Part shown: in pieces, positions 9,589 through 19,636 of the stretch
Layout of the letters: the number at the start of each line of letters is the position of its first letter
Position numbering within the stretch: position 1 is the stretch's first letter
Source: Lingula anatina
Lineage: Eukaryota > Brachiopoda > Lingulata > Lingulida > Lingulidae
Length of the DNA: 22,712 nt
Direction of reading: 5' to 3'
NCBI RefSeq assembly: GCF_001039355.2
Contig: NW_019775136.1
Coordinates: forward strand, 25,896 to 48,607
Translations under genes and position numbers: made by a program
Notes under the pieces: generated by a model
What the model was told of the DNA's origin: nothing
What the model saw: the letters and a program-made list of their open reading frames with translations, nothing else
The model's database searches: none

Positions 9589-12500
9589 TCATTTGGACAT
9601 CGAGGTCTTCCTTCTGAAAAGTGCAATGGGTATGTCATTTAGAACTAGGTGGACATCATTGAACTGAACGTAATCCATACTAATGCAGAATTAGAAAAGA
9701 AACTTACTTCACTAACCAAATTTTTATAAAACAGAGCCACCAAAGGGAGTCTTGTTAAGTGGAATAAATGTCAAATATACAATATTTATGTATTTAATAT
9801 ACCCTTTTGAATAATAATTTAAGGAAAAACCAAATCATATCAAGCAAGATAAAACATGTTTTCCCCTGCAGTTGGTCTACTTACTTTGCTGTTGGTACCC
9901 CACTGACTCCAGGCTGGCTATTTTTCTTCTGTGCAGTTCCACCATTTGTTGTGCTATATGATGATGAATCTGAAAGGAAAGGAAATTCTAGTCAGGCTAT
10001 GTATTTTTAACAAATTATAAAGGGCAATTTAGTCCTCGGTGAATGAACAATACACACACACACAGACATAGACAATTTAGTAAAAATGAGCTAATAATCT
10101 TTTAAATCAATGATATATCAAGCACCTTATACAGGAAAAAAAAATAATCTCTTCCCAATTTTTATATTGTTCTAATCAGTAGATTCTAACTCAAACTAAC
10201 CTGGACTTGCAATAGAAAGGGGACTTCCAGTGTTGAGACGCCTTCTACCAGCTGAACTTGGAGATGGAGAAGGTACACTACTAGAGGAACTATATGTTGA
10301 GCTAGCTGAACTACGTCTGAAAAGAAAATAAACACAATTAAGCAACTTAATTTAAATTTAAATTTAATTCTGAGATAAAATATAAGTATGAAAGCATAAT
10401 ATGACTTTATCAAAAAACAATTTTTTTTAAGTCAAGAAAAAGAATCCCAACATAAAGTATGGTTCACAAAATATTCAAGAATATTGAGCACCAAAAAGCC
10501 CCACAATAATCTGTATTATTATTATTAAACTAAATCTAAACTGAGGTTCAATATCATATAAGTTCCAAGTTTTTCACATAAATATGCTTTCATTCACATG
10601 TAGACTATGGCCTGGTTTATAACTACACTAACTTCAATCATATGGATACTGCTTCAGGAAGCTTTTACTTTCACTTTCTAACAATCTGTTTTTTACAGTC
10701 TTGTTTACTTACATGAGTATAAAAAATGGAAATTAACCAATAAAACTGGATAATGGGAAATCACTAGCTTAATTTTTTTCAAAAGGTCTCAGATGTCCTG
10801 ACAGGTTTGAAATTCACGAACCTCCCTGTGTGATCTGGACATCATGGGGCCATCAGTTAGCATATTTCTGATTCAAGTTAGTCTTGCTATGAACTTGACC
10901 AACAAAACTCCCATTTGAAAGTGCCTCTTACCTGCTATTAGTGCTGCATGCTGACCCTATGCTGCTGGCACTGCCCGGGGACCGAGACTTGGAAGTTGGG
11001 GAAGGTGTGGTATTCTTCAAACTTTTGACTGTTTTATTACCTGTAAAAATTGAAACTAGCAGTCAAACACATTCTTATGTAACCACTGACTGATAAGTTG
11101 CAGTATGTCGTTGCAAACATCACTGTGGTCAACTGGAACATGATTTCATGGGGTGGATTAAGCTAATTACTTGTAAAAATGCATTGGAATAAACATAAAG
11201 ACTGAATAGCATTCTAAAGAGAATACAGTTTCTACAGTAAATCATTTCCAATAGCAGTAACTGATTTCTAAAGAGAAAACGGTTTCTACAGTAAATCACA
11301 TCCCACAAATCTTCAGTTTTTCAATTCCTTAATATATCAAGAATAAATTGCATTGTCACCTTTACTAGGTGTAGTATTTTCATTACTGCTGCCAGCTTTT
11401 AATTCTCTCTCGGATCTGGACTTCTCAAGTTGATGCCTTGTACTAGTGGCAGCAGGTATTTTAGAGGCTAAACAGGATAGAAAAGACAATCCTAGGATAA
11501 GACTTCAACCCTTCAACTAAGGGAATAGGTAAAGATGATACTAAGGTACTGCAAGGGTTTCTACTATAAACTATAAGTAAAACCCAAGGAGCTTATAATG
11601 ATAGCAATTCTACAAGATATAGCAAGCTCTTTTAGAGATCTAAACAATTTTGGATGGAAAATGTTTTATGATGAATTTGATCACCAGTACAATCAAATAC
11701 ACACAAACAAAACCAACAAGGCAAAATTGATTAAATTTCCTCTATTTATCTACTATGCTTTCTTTAATAAATGCAGCTGTAAAATTTCCATTTGTCCTCA
11801 ATTCATCAAATTTAAGCATGGTATTTATACCTCTTTTTGGAGCAGGGATTTTACAGGCCACATCCTTTTTATCCTTTTTCTTCCCCTCTTCTTTCTTGGA
11901 ACTTTTTGTCTCTGGTTCATCTTTGCGAGACTTCTCTTCCTATAAAAGATTTCAACAAAATTATGTTAAAGTTCCACTTTTATAATTTAAATAATTTTTC
12001 TTCAGTTTTTCAGACCTAACTGAAAACACTTTCATGAATGTGACTCCAACTCTCTTGATGTGGCATATTTACATAAGTGCTGCAGAGATTAAATTTACAG
12101 AATATCGTAATCCATACCATTTCTATAAGCATTTTCTCTTCTTCCTCTTTCCTTTGGTCTACAATGTCATCATCGACCGTAGTCTTTCTGCCCATCTAAA
12201 ACAAAATGGATAAATATCTTAATACTGGTTCAAAAACTAGACACAAGCACCCTTTCTCTTAGGTTAATCAGTCTTAGTACCTATGAGAGCTTCACATTGT
12301 TAAAATATGTATTAATACTATTTGATGAATTTATCACAACATAAATATACAAAGAAATAAACATGTACATACAGGCACATCCTCTTACACCCCATTTCCA
12401 TAGATTTTTAGATCGATCTATCCCTGTGGGGAGTCTCACTAGATTACTGTCAGCTTGGCCGGCTTAAGCATCTGTCCTGCCTACTATAAGCTGTAAGGGG

Positions 12501-15500
12501 GTAATTAACTATGGTGCCCGCTCGGCTGACTGCAATTTAGCGTGAACCCCCAGGGAGTTAGGTCGATCTAAATCTTAATCTCTAGATTGATCTAAATCTC
12601 TGGGAAAGCACCCAAACTTATATCATCAGAAATGGGACTACAGTTATGTGTACTTACAGAATCCATTGGAACAGTTATCTTATCTAATTCTTCCACAGAC
12701 TGAAACAGATCGATTATTATCTTATTAGCCAAATGGATTTTTTTTACAATAAGCAGAGATTGGGGTCCTATTCTTTAACTACAAAAAACCACAAAGAATT
12801 AATGAAGATGGGTTCCATGGACCAAGAAGGCAATTGGCCTTGGAAGTAATTTAATAGACAAATATCTAATGCAAGTGCTGTCTATCGGAACCAATAAATT
12901 TGATGATGGATCTTAAAGTTAATATTGGCTTTGCATATTGAGACACTAATCTTACACATTTTAAGTATCCACAGACTAAAAACAAGACTGTTAAAGGTTA
13001 GCACCACAAAAATCACATTAATATTCAAGCAAACACTTCAAAAAGTTCAACAAGTTCACGCAAAACATTGGACAACAATTATTTCACCTGATTATAAATC
13101 AAGTACTGAGAAACAAATAAACCACAAAATATACAAATAGTAATATAAATGTGTCCAACTTGATGGATAATGCTGCATTAGGCCAGTAAGTTGATAAATT
13201 TTCCAAAAACAAATCAGACAGTCACCATCTTCACTTTCTGATTATAATTCTTGAAAAATTTCACCAATGACCAGATAAAATGTCATTTTTTTTTTTAACA
13301 TCTTCTAAGAAAATTTAAAAAGAATACAAATGCAGAAATTATCCTCAAGTATCTGTGACCTGATATAACTTTCAGGCACCTAAACAATAAAGCCAACAGC
13401 AAGTCTAGTTTGGCAATGCAAGCAACCAGTAGTGTAAGTTACCTCAGGGTAGGTTCTCGTGTACATTAGAGTGTAGAACTATAAATTACAGGGACACACC
13501 ATGAATATGTGGGTATCAAAACAAATATATAGTGCATTTCTTTTAGTGCTACTCAGATGTGTTACGGGTTAGATTGTGTACAATATGATTAACGGTTATC
13601 AAATAGCTAAAGTATAGCCAGTGTCCATTCTGTTAAAATGTCCTGTTAAAATACACCACTATACACATGCACAGCATGATGAAACTTTGAAATAAAATTC
13701 ATTTAATTTAATGAAAATATATGACACCAATGACATGGTCCAGAATATAAGCTGACAATTAGTATCTATTCTTTAAAATGAATAATTAGCAAAGTGCTGT
13801 CTCACAACATAAAATGAAACTACACACACGTTACAAGTGAGTTCGTGCACTAGTGGGTTTTTACACTATTCAATCGTGCAAATGGCCAAAGAAAAGTAGC
13901 TCACCTTTCTGACAGAAGCTGTAACATCTCGATCTCTCTCATTAATCAATAATTTCCTAACACATGATTCTAGTTGCTGCAATAAGTTGCGATCAGCAGG
14001 GAGACGCAGTATAGTCTTCAGACGGGGTAGGACGGAGCATAATCGCAAGCGAATATTTGGGACGGGATCTGTGGCGTGCTCTAACACAAACTCAAAGAAA
14101 TACTCCTTGAAAAAGCTTTTTGAGTAAAGTTCCATTGCCATTTTGCAAATGTCTATGAATAAGCTTCTTTTATAACAACTCTTCCCATGACAGTATTCTG
14201 GAAAAGAAACAAATTAACAAGTAAAATGTAAAGTCTAGCAATTCAAAGGTGATTTCTCCAAAGCAAAAATAAAACACAAAATTAGCAATAAATCAGTAAA
14301 TAAACTAGACCTATAACAGCATAGATGTTTGAGCTAGGATGGTATTTTTCATTATTATAATACATAATGTTTATCAATAAGGTTTTTCTTACCATCCACA
14401 AGCCGACATATCAATTCCTGCCTGTGTTCCATTTTCCTATTATTTCTTATCAAGATTAATATTGTCCGAGCTGCAGCATGCCGCACTGGTAAAGGCCTCT
14501 GTTGTAAAGAAGAAAATGACAGTGTTTTTTGCAATCTACAGGTAAACTAAACATCTCTGTTCATTTATAAATTCTTAAGTCATACTTGTTAATAGCTTTA
14601 GAATTCCATTTTTTTCATAATTACTCAAAAAAACAACAGAGAAAATGATCTGGTAACACACTTTATCACTCCCTGTTTTCTATGCTGTATGATCAACTAT
14701 GTTATATGCACCAAGGTCATCAACAAACGCAACCAAATATTCCCTTACCACTGTCTGGAGCTTCTTAAACAGCAGAGGTATAAACTTAAAATAAATCTGG
14801 TCACTTGTGAACACTTTGGGAAGACAAGAGAAGCTTTCCATGATTTGTGCATGTAACCTCCAGTCGTTACTTCCTGACAGTACAGTTTCACAGGCTAGGA
14901 GGGCAGGGATCACGTCCGACATTGCGTTCATTTTAGCTTCCGTGATTGCACTCCCTCCTGCCTTCACCATATAATCTAGTGTCTCTGTTATATGAGGCAC
15001 TAGGCCTCTGAGTATTTCTATGGACTCGTCTTTGAGCAGTGAAATCAGTTCCCCCTGAACACAGTGCACAGAGCTGCCAAGGAGCTTCACAACCTAGGGA
15101 TACATATAACCTTATATAGACTTTCCAAACATGCACTGTAAAACCATATGGAGGATACAGTTGCTTATTTTTCAAAGTTATACTTTTTATCAAAAAAAAT
15201 ATTGACATACTGCATGGCCTTCAGATTTGTTGATAAGAGCATGAACAATGTACCAAAATACCAAGTCACATTCATTTTTCAATAAAATGTTTAATTTAAA
15301 TCAAAATAGTCATATTAGAGAAAAATCATTTAAGGCAAAAAATGCACATAATTCTACCACATATTTCTATTCAGTGTTTTCCCTAAATTTATTTAAATAA
15401 CTATTTGCCTTTTTAGATTAATTGCATGAATAGACATCTATTACCAGAACATCAACCACCATGGTCTCACCTCATGGAAACTGTGTGCTATAGTCTTCTT

Positions 15501-18500
15501 TACTGCTAAGTGTGGATCATTGCACAAACTGCTAAAGGTAGGATACAGCTCTGTTTTAAACTGGCGGGCCCCAGTCATCACTACCATAGCCTGGGAGAGA
15601 CAAAACCATAAGGAATCAGTTTCAAGTCTACAAACAGCTTTTTACTTTATTTTATTTTATTTTATTTATCTATTTTCTTTTTTTTTTACAATTATTATGG
15701 CACCGATAGTCTTTTTAGGTTCTCTGACTGTAGAGTATTTAACTTGTAAAAAAGACAATTCAAGGCATCATTTCTACTCCAAAAAAGTGCATGTCATATA
15801 GGTAGATCCCAAGTCATACACCAGAATTGTTAGAATCTTTGCAATCTCAGAGTACAGTACAAATGTGAAGTTCTTTAATAACTAAGACCACTGTTTTTCA
15901 CCCAGATGTACTGGTTTTTATATTATTTCACCTCTTGTGATTTAACATTACTCAAACTTACAGGGAAATTGAAGGCAGCATTCTTTCGGCACTCCACAGC
16001 TCTGTCCTCATCTGGGAAGATGCTAGCTATCACAGGCACCTGCAAATATTCACAGAGAAACTTGTTACAATATTCATTTTTATTTCAATGGCTTTTATTA
16101 CTGCTAAATGCTCTTGACTTGTATACGTCAGCTTAATGGACTTGGTAAATTACCCAAATTTCTGGGTTTTTTTTCATGAATTAAAATAAGTCATAATCAA
16201 TCTTAGAAAATAAGCCCAATATTTTGCAGAAGCATAGCTGAAGTGAAGTTTTAAGTTTTTTTTTATTTCTGCTTCTTTGATCATACAAATCACAACTGAA
16301 CCAAAGAAAAGAAAATATAAAATAAACATAAAAGACACAAATTCATTCACTTAGAAATTTATAATGCTAATAGCCTACCTCCTTTTTGTAAATGTTCTCA
16401 TTATTTTACAACTTCTCAACTTACCTTTGCAGGTGAATTTAAAGGCTCTCCCTCTCTTGGTGTTTTTGTTTTCTCTGAGAGGCCCACTCTACTTAATTTC
16501 CTATAGAAATCAAGAAACCACTGTTTCTGGTCCTCTGTTAGATTCACTGGAAATTCAAAACAAAAATTAGAACATTATCCTTTTTCACCAATTTAAATAC
16601 ATAAACATAATATTTCTACTTGCTTGGTATTATTTATGTAAGTCAACAAGGACAACAGGTCAAGCTGCAAATCTCTATACTGCCCCTGTGGTAAAATATC
16701 ATTGCAAAAAAAAAAAAAAAAAATCAATTTCTGTAAACTAAAAACAACAACAATTCAGTGCAATGTCCTTTGAAAAACAGCCATCCACTGAATAAAGGGC
16801 CCATTCAGAACAACTTGATCCCTAGACAAACAGATTCGTGGATCAAATATGGGTGACCCAATTGAAAAACTTGCTGCACAATCCCTTCATAGACACTGAA
16901 TACATTCCCCACGGAGAATGCACAGTTAGCCTTCAAGTGGGTTGACTATATTTGATCCTCGAATCTGTTAGTCTACGGATCAACTTTGATTGTGAATGCA
17001 GCCTTATAGCAGTACCTGACAACCCATGGCACAGCTTCCCTATCAGCTTGGCCACCACTGGTAGGGTAGGGTCCTCATTCTGTAGCGATTGCTGGCAGAA
17101 CTTACACACCAGAGGAATGATGGTTGCATTACAGGTTTCTGCAATAAATATATATATATAAAACATATTAGTTATTGTGCACAGTGGGGGAAATAATACC
17201 GAGTAAAACCTTAAGCTAGACAGACTAGTTTCTATCTTATATTTTTCTCTTTAAAAATCTACCAAGACTGAAGGAACTGCGGAAGACAGTTTGAAGAATA
17301 GAGCAATGTCAATTAATCCAACCAATAATGGATGGAGACAATTAACAGATGACAGTTTGCCACTCACTAAGCCTACCTGATGCATATAAAGTAACTAACT
17401 TACTAGTAGCAGGTAATTATAGTGACAGATGCACAGTATCAATTCATAGTAACTACAGGTTTTTCATATGGGAAAGAGCTGCTTTCTCAACTTGACTATT
17501 TTAGACTGGACACTGGCTATGATGTACCATCTTATATAATACTGAATCAGAGTTAGTTGGCTATGTTGTGCTGTAGCCTGATACTAATACTAAAACATAT
17601 AACACAGGGTATCAAATGTACTAATAGTCTACTAACATAAAATAGCAACAATTTGGTTGGATTTCCGGTCATTAAGTCCTCAGTATAACCAAGTATCCCT
17701 GCATGCAATTAACATGTATTTTGACTTGGAGACCAAGTGTGGTCTCACTTTAATCAATAACTTAGGATATTGGCAGGCATATGGTTGTGAGGAAATGAGA
17801 CTAAATAAATAATGCCTACTGCATTAAAATCTCTAGTAGTGATGACGTTACTGGAGTCAACTGGAATGTCTTTTAACAGGGAATAACTAGAGGATCAGAG
17901 AGGCGATACCGCCTCCAAATATTGTACCACCAGCTGGAGCAAACGCATTCGTATAGACCCCCACATACACAAAATAAGGGACACAGCCACCAGTTTTGTG
18001 CTTGACAAGCTGTAAAAATGCAATCAACAAGAATTTTTTAACTATTGCAAAAAATATATATGGTACAATCAAATTTAAGTTCTTCGTAAGGTAGGTCAAG
18101 GGTCAATTTCAAGGTCACAGTAAATTGCCAGTATATGACTTCCTATTCAAGTTCAAGAGTAACTATGGACCTATCTCTGTCAAGTTTGAAGTTAAAAGAG
18201 AAAGAAATTAGCAGAGTTCAGTTCATGATAAAAAGTAGGTCAAAGGTCAATTTCNCACCACAATCCCCATTAGCACAGGGAAACTTCATTTTAAAACCAT
18301 GCATTGTATTGTTAATTAGCAGATTATTGCTTAGGGGTGATGAACTTTTTCCAGTGGTTTTCATGAATGATTGCCTTGGACAAATTAATTTCCTATCCAT
18401 CTTGACATGAAACAACACCTGCAAAATACCCTGGAAGCTTTTTTTTTATCCTCAATAGAGAAAGAATTTCTCATAAAGAAACATCATCCTGAAAAGTTCA

Positions 18501-19236
18501 TCGTCTTTATCCAGTGACTCCCTACTGGAAATAGTTGCAACATCTGTAAATCTGTAACCCTAATATTGCACCTGTTTGCAGATGGGGAAAAACAGACACA
18601 GCAAATATGTTCATATACATGTATGTAGCAAACATGAAGCAATGCCCTGCTTGTCAGAAAACCCATCTTTCTGCTGGGGATAGTTTCAGATTTCGTTCCT
18701 TTCCCTTTTTTCCCCATCTAGGACTGATTATATCAAATATAGTTTATTGATGGTGATTTGAGATTGTACAGATGATGCAAGTCCTATTTAGGTCTTATAT
18801 ACACATTTTATTTATGACTGATTAAACTAATCATAAAAGTATTGGAAACAATTTTTAGAAATATATTTCTTTAGATAAGGCTGCTACATCTAATTTTATA
18901 ATATCACCAAGCTGCATCTGTATACTTTTTATATGACGTCTAGCAACTTTTCCTCTGTACTCCCTCAATTAACTGACACTTTCTTATCCAGTCCAACAAC
19001 TCAACTAACACTTGAAATCATTCTGTACAGTCCCAAGTCTCCTGCTAGCCTCTCGCCTTCTCCATTCCCAGGACAATACTTCCTGTCAATTGAGGCAGAA
19101 GAAGTAGAACTTACCATCATCCAGCAGACTAAGGATATTGACTACAGTTTCTATGCCGGCCAGACGCACATAACTCTCTTCATCGTTGGCGAGTTCCACC
19201 AACTCTGGTAATATTGCACTTTTAGTGGCTTCAAGC
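9589..19236 (-). CDS. PPP4R4: Serine/threonine protein phosphatase 4 regulatory subunit 4 (PPP4R4-like), 5' partial
   Basis: Exons in transcript order, all GT-AG with matching phases: 19115-19236, 17016-17138, 16425-16546, 15962-16039, 15471-15590, 14749-15093, 14393-14498, 13905-14197, 12658-12699, 12118-12195, 11831-11939, 11360-11467, 10932-11040, 10201-10316, 9885-9969, 9589-9613 (stop TGA 9589-9591). They join into about 660 residues. Recognisable HEAT-type segments include LPELVELANDEESYVRLAG, PLVCKFCQQSL, FQF-like helices near FKTELYPTF, and LPADRNLLQQLE. From memory these match vertebrate PPP4R4, which is about 870 residues, so roughly 200 N-terminal residues are missing. Known members bind the PP4 catalytic subunit, probably as a cytoplasmic targeting or regulatory subunit. 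The C-terminal third is Lys/Glu-rich, then Ser-rich and disordered. The family call is strong; the role in this species is inferred. Confidence 0.88.
10040..10063 (+). repeat. Short (AC)n microsatellite
   Basis: About six AC units near 10051-10064 in a PPP4R4 intron. Minor low-complexity sequence. Confidence 0.6.
10317..10931 (-). other. PPP4R4 intron, nothing notable
   Basis: 615 bases of AT-rich sequence between exons 10932-11040 and 10201-10316. No repeat, RNA gene or frame stands out. Confidence 0.6.
11212..11298 (+). repeat. Tandem duplication, period about 54
   Basis: 11212-11244 (TTCTAAAGAGAATACAG...) and 11266-11298 match with two or so mismatches, sharing TTTCTACAGTAAATCA. They sit in the intron 11041-11359, whose remainder is unremarkable. 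Confidence 0.85.
11468..11830 (-). other. PPP4R4 intron, nothing notable
   Basis: 363 bases between exons 11831-11939 and 11360-11467. A plus-strand open frame starting near 11598 runs through it into the exon, but it has biased low-complexity content and is the antisense shadow of the exon. Confidence 0.55.
12401..12603. mobile_element. MITE-like inverted-repeat element
   Basis: The left arm, starting at 12401 (AGATTTTTAGATCGATCTA..CCCTGTGGGG), is the inverse of the right arm at about 12546-12575 (CCCCCAGGGAGTTAGGTCGATCTAAATCT). A second outer inverse word, AGATTGATCTAAATCTCTGG, lies at about 12584-12603 and pairs with CCATAGATTTTTAGATCG near 12398. The centre is GC-richer than the surrounding intron. 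No coding capacity and no clear target duplication, so the boundaries are approximate. Confidence 0.55.
12700..13904 (-). other. Large PPP4R4 intron, nothing notable
   Basis: 1205 bases of AT-rich sequence between the 14-codon exon 12658-12699 and exon 13905-14197. No exon with usable splice sites, no repeat longer than about 20 bases and no RNA gene were seen. Any alternative exons could not be judged without transcript data. Confidence 0.5.
15094..15470 (-). other. PPP4R4 intron, nothing notable
   Basis: 377 bases of AT-rich DNA between exons 15471-15590 and 14749-15093. No distinct feature. Confidence 0.6.
15646..15669 (+). repeat. (TTTTA)n microsatellite in PPP4R4 intron
   Basis: Imperfect five-base repeat followed by a T-rich run, in the 371-base intron 15591-15961. 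Nothing else is seen in that intron. Confidence 0.7.
16040..16424 (-). other. PPP4R4 intron, nothing notable
   Basis: 385 bases of AT-rich DNA between exons 16425-16546 and 15962-16039. No repeat or frame stands out. Confidence 0.6.
16706..16723 (+). repeat. Poly-A tract, 18 bases
   Basis: Homopolymer in the PPP4R4 intron 16547-17015, about 90 bases left of the hairpin element at 16811. Confidence 0.9.
16811..16987. mobile_element. Hairpin (MITE-like) element in PPP4R4 intron
   Basis: The 50-base left arm (16811-16860) is the inverse of the right arm (16938-16987), with about 41 of 50 positions pairing and a 77-base loop. Shared core: AACAGATTCG.GGATCAAATAT. It ends only about 28 bases from exon 17016-17138. 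No coding capacity. It may be a small non-autonomous transposon or a foldback. Confidence 0.7.
17139..19114 (-). other. Large PPP4R4 intron with AGGTCA repeats
   Basis: 1976 bases between exons 19115-19236 and 17016-17138. The flanking phases join directly (GAT G | AA ACC), so no missing exon is required. It contains the AGGTCA direct repeats and a (TA)n run near 17151. A 70-codon minus frame at 17887-18099 has no fitting splice phase. Confidence 0.6.
18091..18254 (+). repeat. Pair of AGGTCA direct-repeat sequences
   Basis: GTAGGTCAAGGGTCAATTTC (18091-18110) recurs with one change at 18235-18254, 144 bases on. Inside are AGGTCA-A-GGGTCA (18093-18105) and a perfect AGGTCA-A-AGGTCA (18237-18249). 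That is the DR1 arrangement bound by RXR/HNF4-type nuclear receptors, but similar words are common repeats, so no regulatory role is claimed. The ambiguous base N at 18255 follows the second copy. Confidence 0.75.
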
Positions 19237-19354
19237 CTGAAAATGAGAGGTGGAAAATCATACTTTGGTATAGCATAACTTGTTTAAAAGAAAATTTAAA
19301 TGAAAACAAAATACAAATATGAATCACATCATGCCAAGTTAATCCAATTGTAAC

Positions 19355-19371
19355 GGGGGGGGGGGGGGGGG
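19355..19371 (+). repeat. Poly-G tract, 17 bases
   Basis: Uninterrupted G run about 120 bases upstream (in transcript sense) of PPP4R4 exon 19115-19236. Confidence 0.95.
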
Positions 19372-19608
19372 TTGCAAATACATTGCAAAAATTGGTACAT
19401 CCAAATTTTGCCAAATGATTCAGTACCCTTTTATGAAAATAACATACCGTATCTTTCAAGATATTTTGCCAATTCTTTTTTTCTTAGATTTATCCTATAA
19501 ATACTCAACAGATGGAAACTAGAAGAAAAAAACTGTCTCAAAGAAACAAATAGGCTGTCAGTGCTATTCAATTCAAACACATTTAATGGAGACAATATAT
19601 TTTGATTA

Positions 19609-19636
19609 CAGTGGCATGCATAAATTTATGACACTC
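19609..19636 (+). mobile_element. Possible solitary Tc1/mariner-like terminus
   Basis: Directly after a TA (19607-19608) comes CAGTGGCATGCATAAATTTA, a sequence strongly resembling the CAGTGGCATGCAAAA ends of animal Tc1/mariner elements (from memory). No inverted partner was found to the right within the window, so it is a fragment or a coincidence. Confidence 0.3.

Larger units (their letters stand above)
9589..12699 (-). other. PPP4R4: PPP4R4 charged linker and Ser-rich C-terminal tail, eight exons
   Basis: It starts with a 42-base exon (12658-12699, 14 codons, VEELDKITVPMD), then a D/E/K-rich likely coiled coil (12118-12195, with DQRKEEEEKMLIEM). A Lys-rich exon follows (11831-11939), then Ser/Thr/Pro-rich exons (11360-11467, 10932-11040, 10201-10316, 9885-9969). 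The last coding piece has only seven codons, ending KTSMSK then TGA. Proline-directed Ser sites (TPSPTSKSRSPGS) suggest phosphorylation; that is inference. All phases agree. Confidence 0.75.
13905..19236 (-). other. PPP4R4: PPP4R4 HEAT-repeat region, eight exons
   Basis: Visible residues 1 to about 437 are amphipathic helix pairs typical of HEAT repeats. Examples are EESYVRLAGIETVVNIL (19115-19236), EDPTLPVVAKLIGKL (17016-17138), EDRAVECRKNAAFNFP (15962-16039), SSLCNDPHLAVKKTIAHSF (15471-15590), the 115-codon exon 14749-15093, RHAAARTILILIRNN (14393-14498), and the DPVPNIRLRLCSVLPRLK stretch in 13905-14197. In this class of protein the curved solenoid binds the phosphatase and its substrates. 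Confidence 0.85.

Noticed and set aside
17887-18099. 70-codon minus-strand frame with a Gly-rich end, considered as a missing PPP4R4 exon
   Set aside because: The flanking exons join in phase without it, and its segment lacks a matching donor. It ends in a stop codon and does not look HEAT-like.
19444-19490. Minus-strand segment before a GTATGT donor, considered as the preceding PPP4R4 exon
   Set aside because: The next exon needs a two-base carry; in that phase the segment contains a TGA stop just before the donor.
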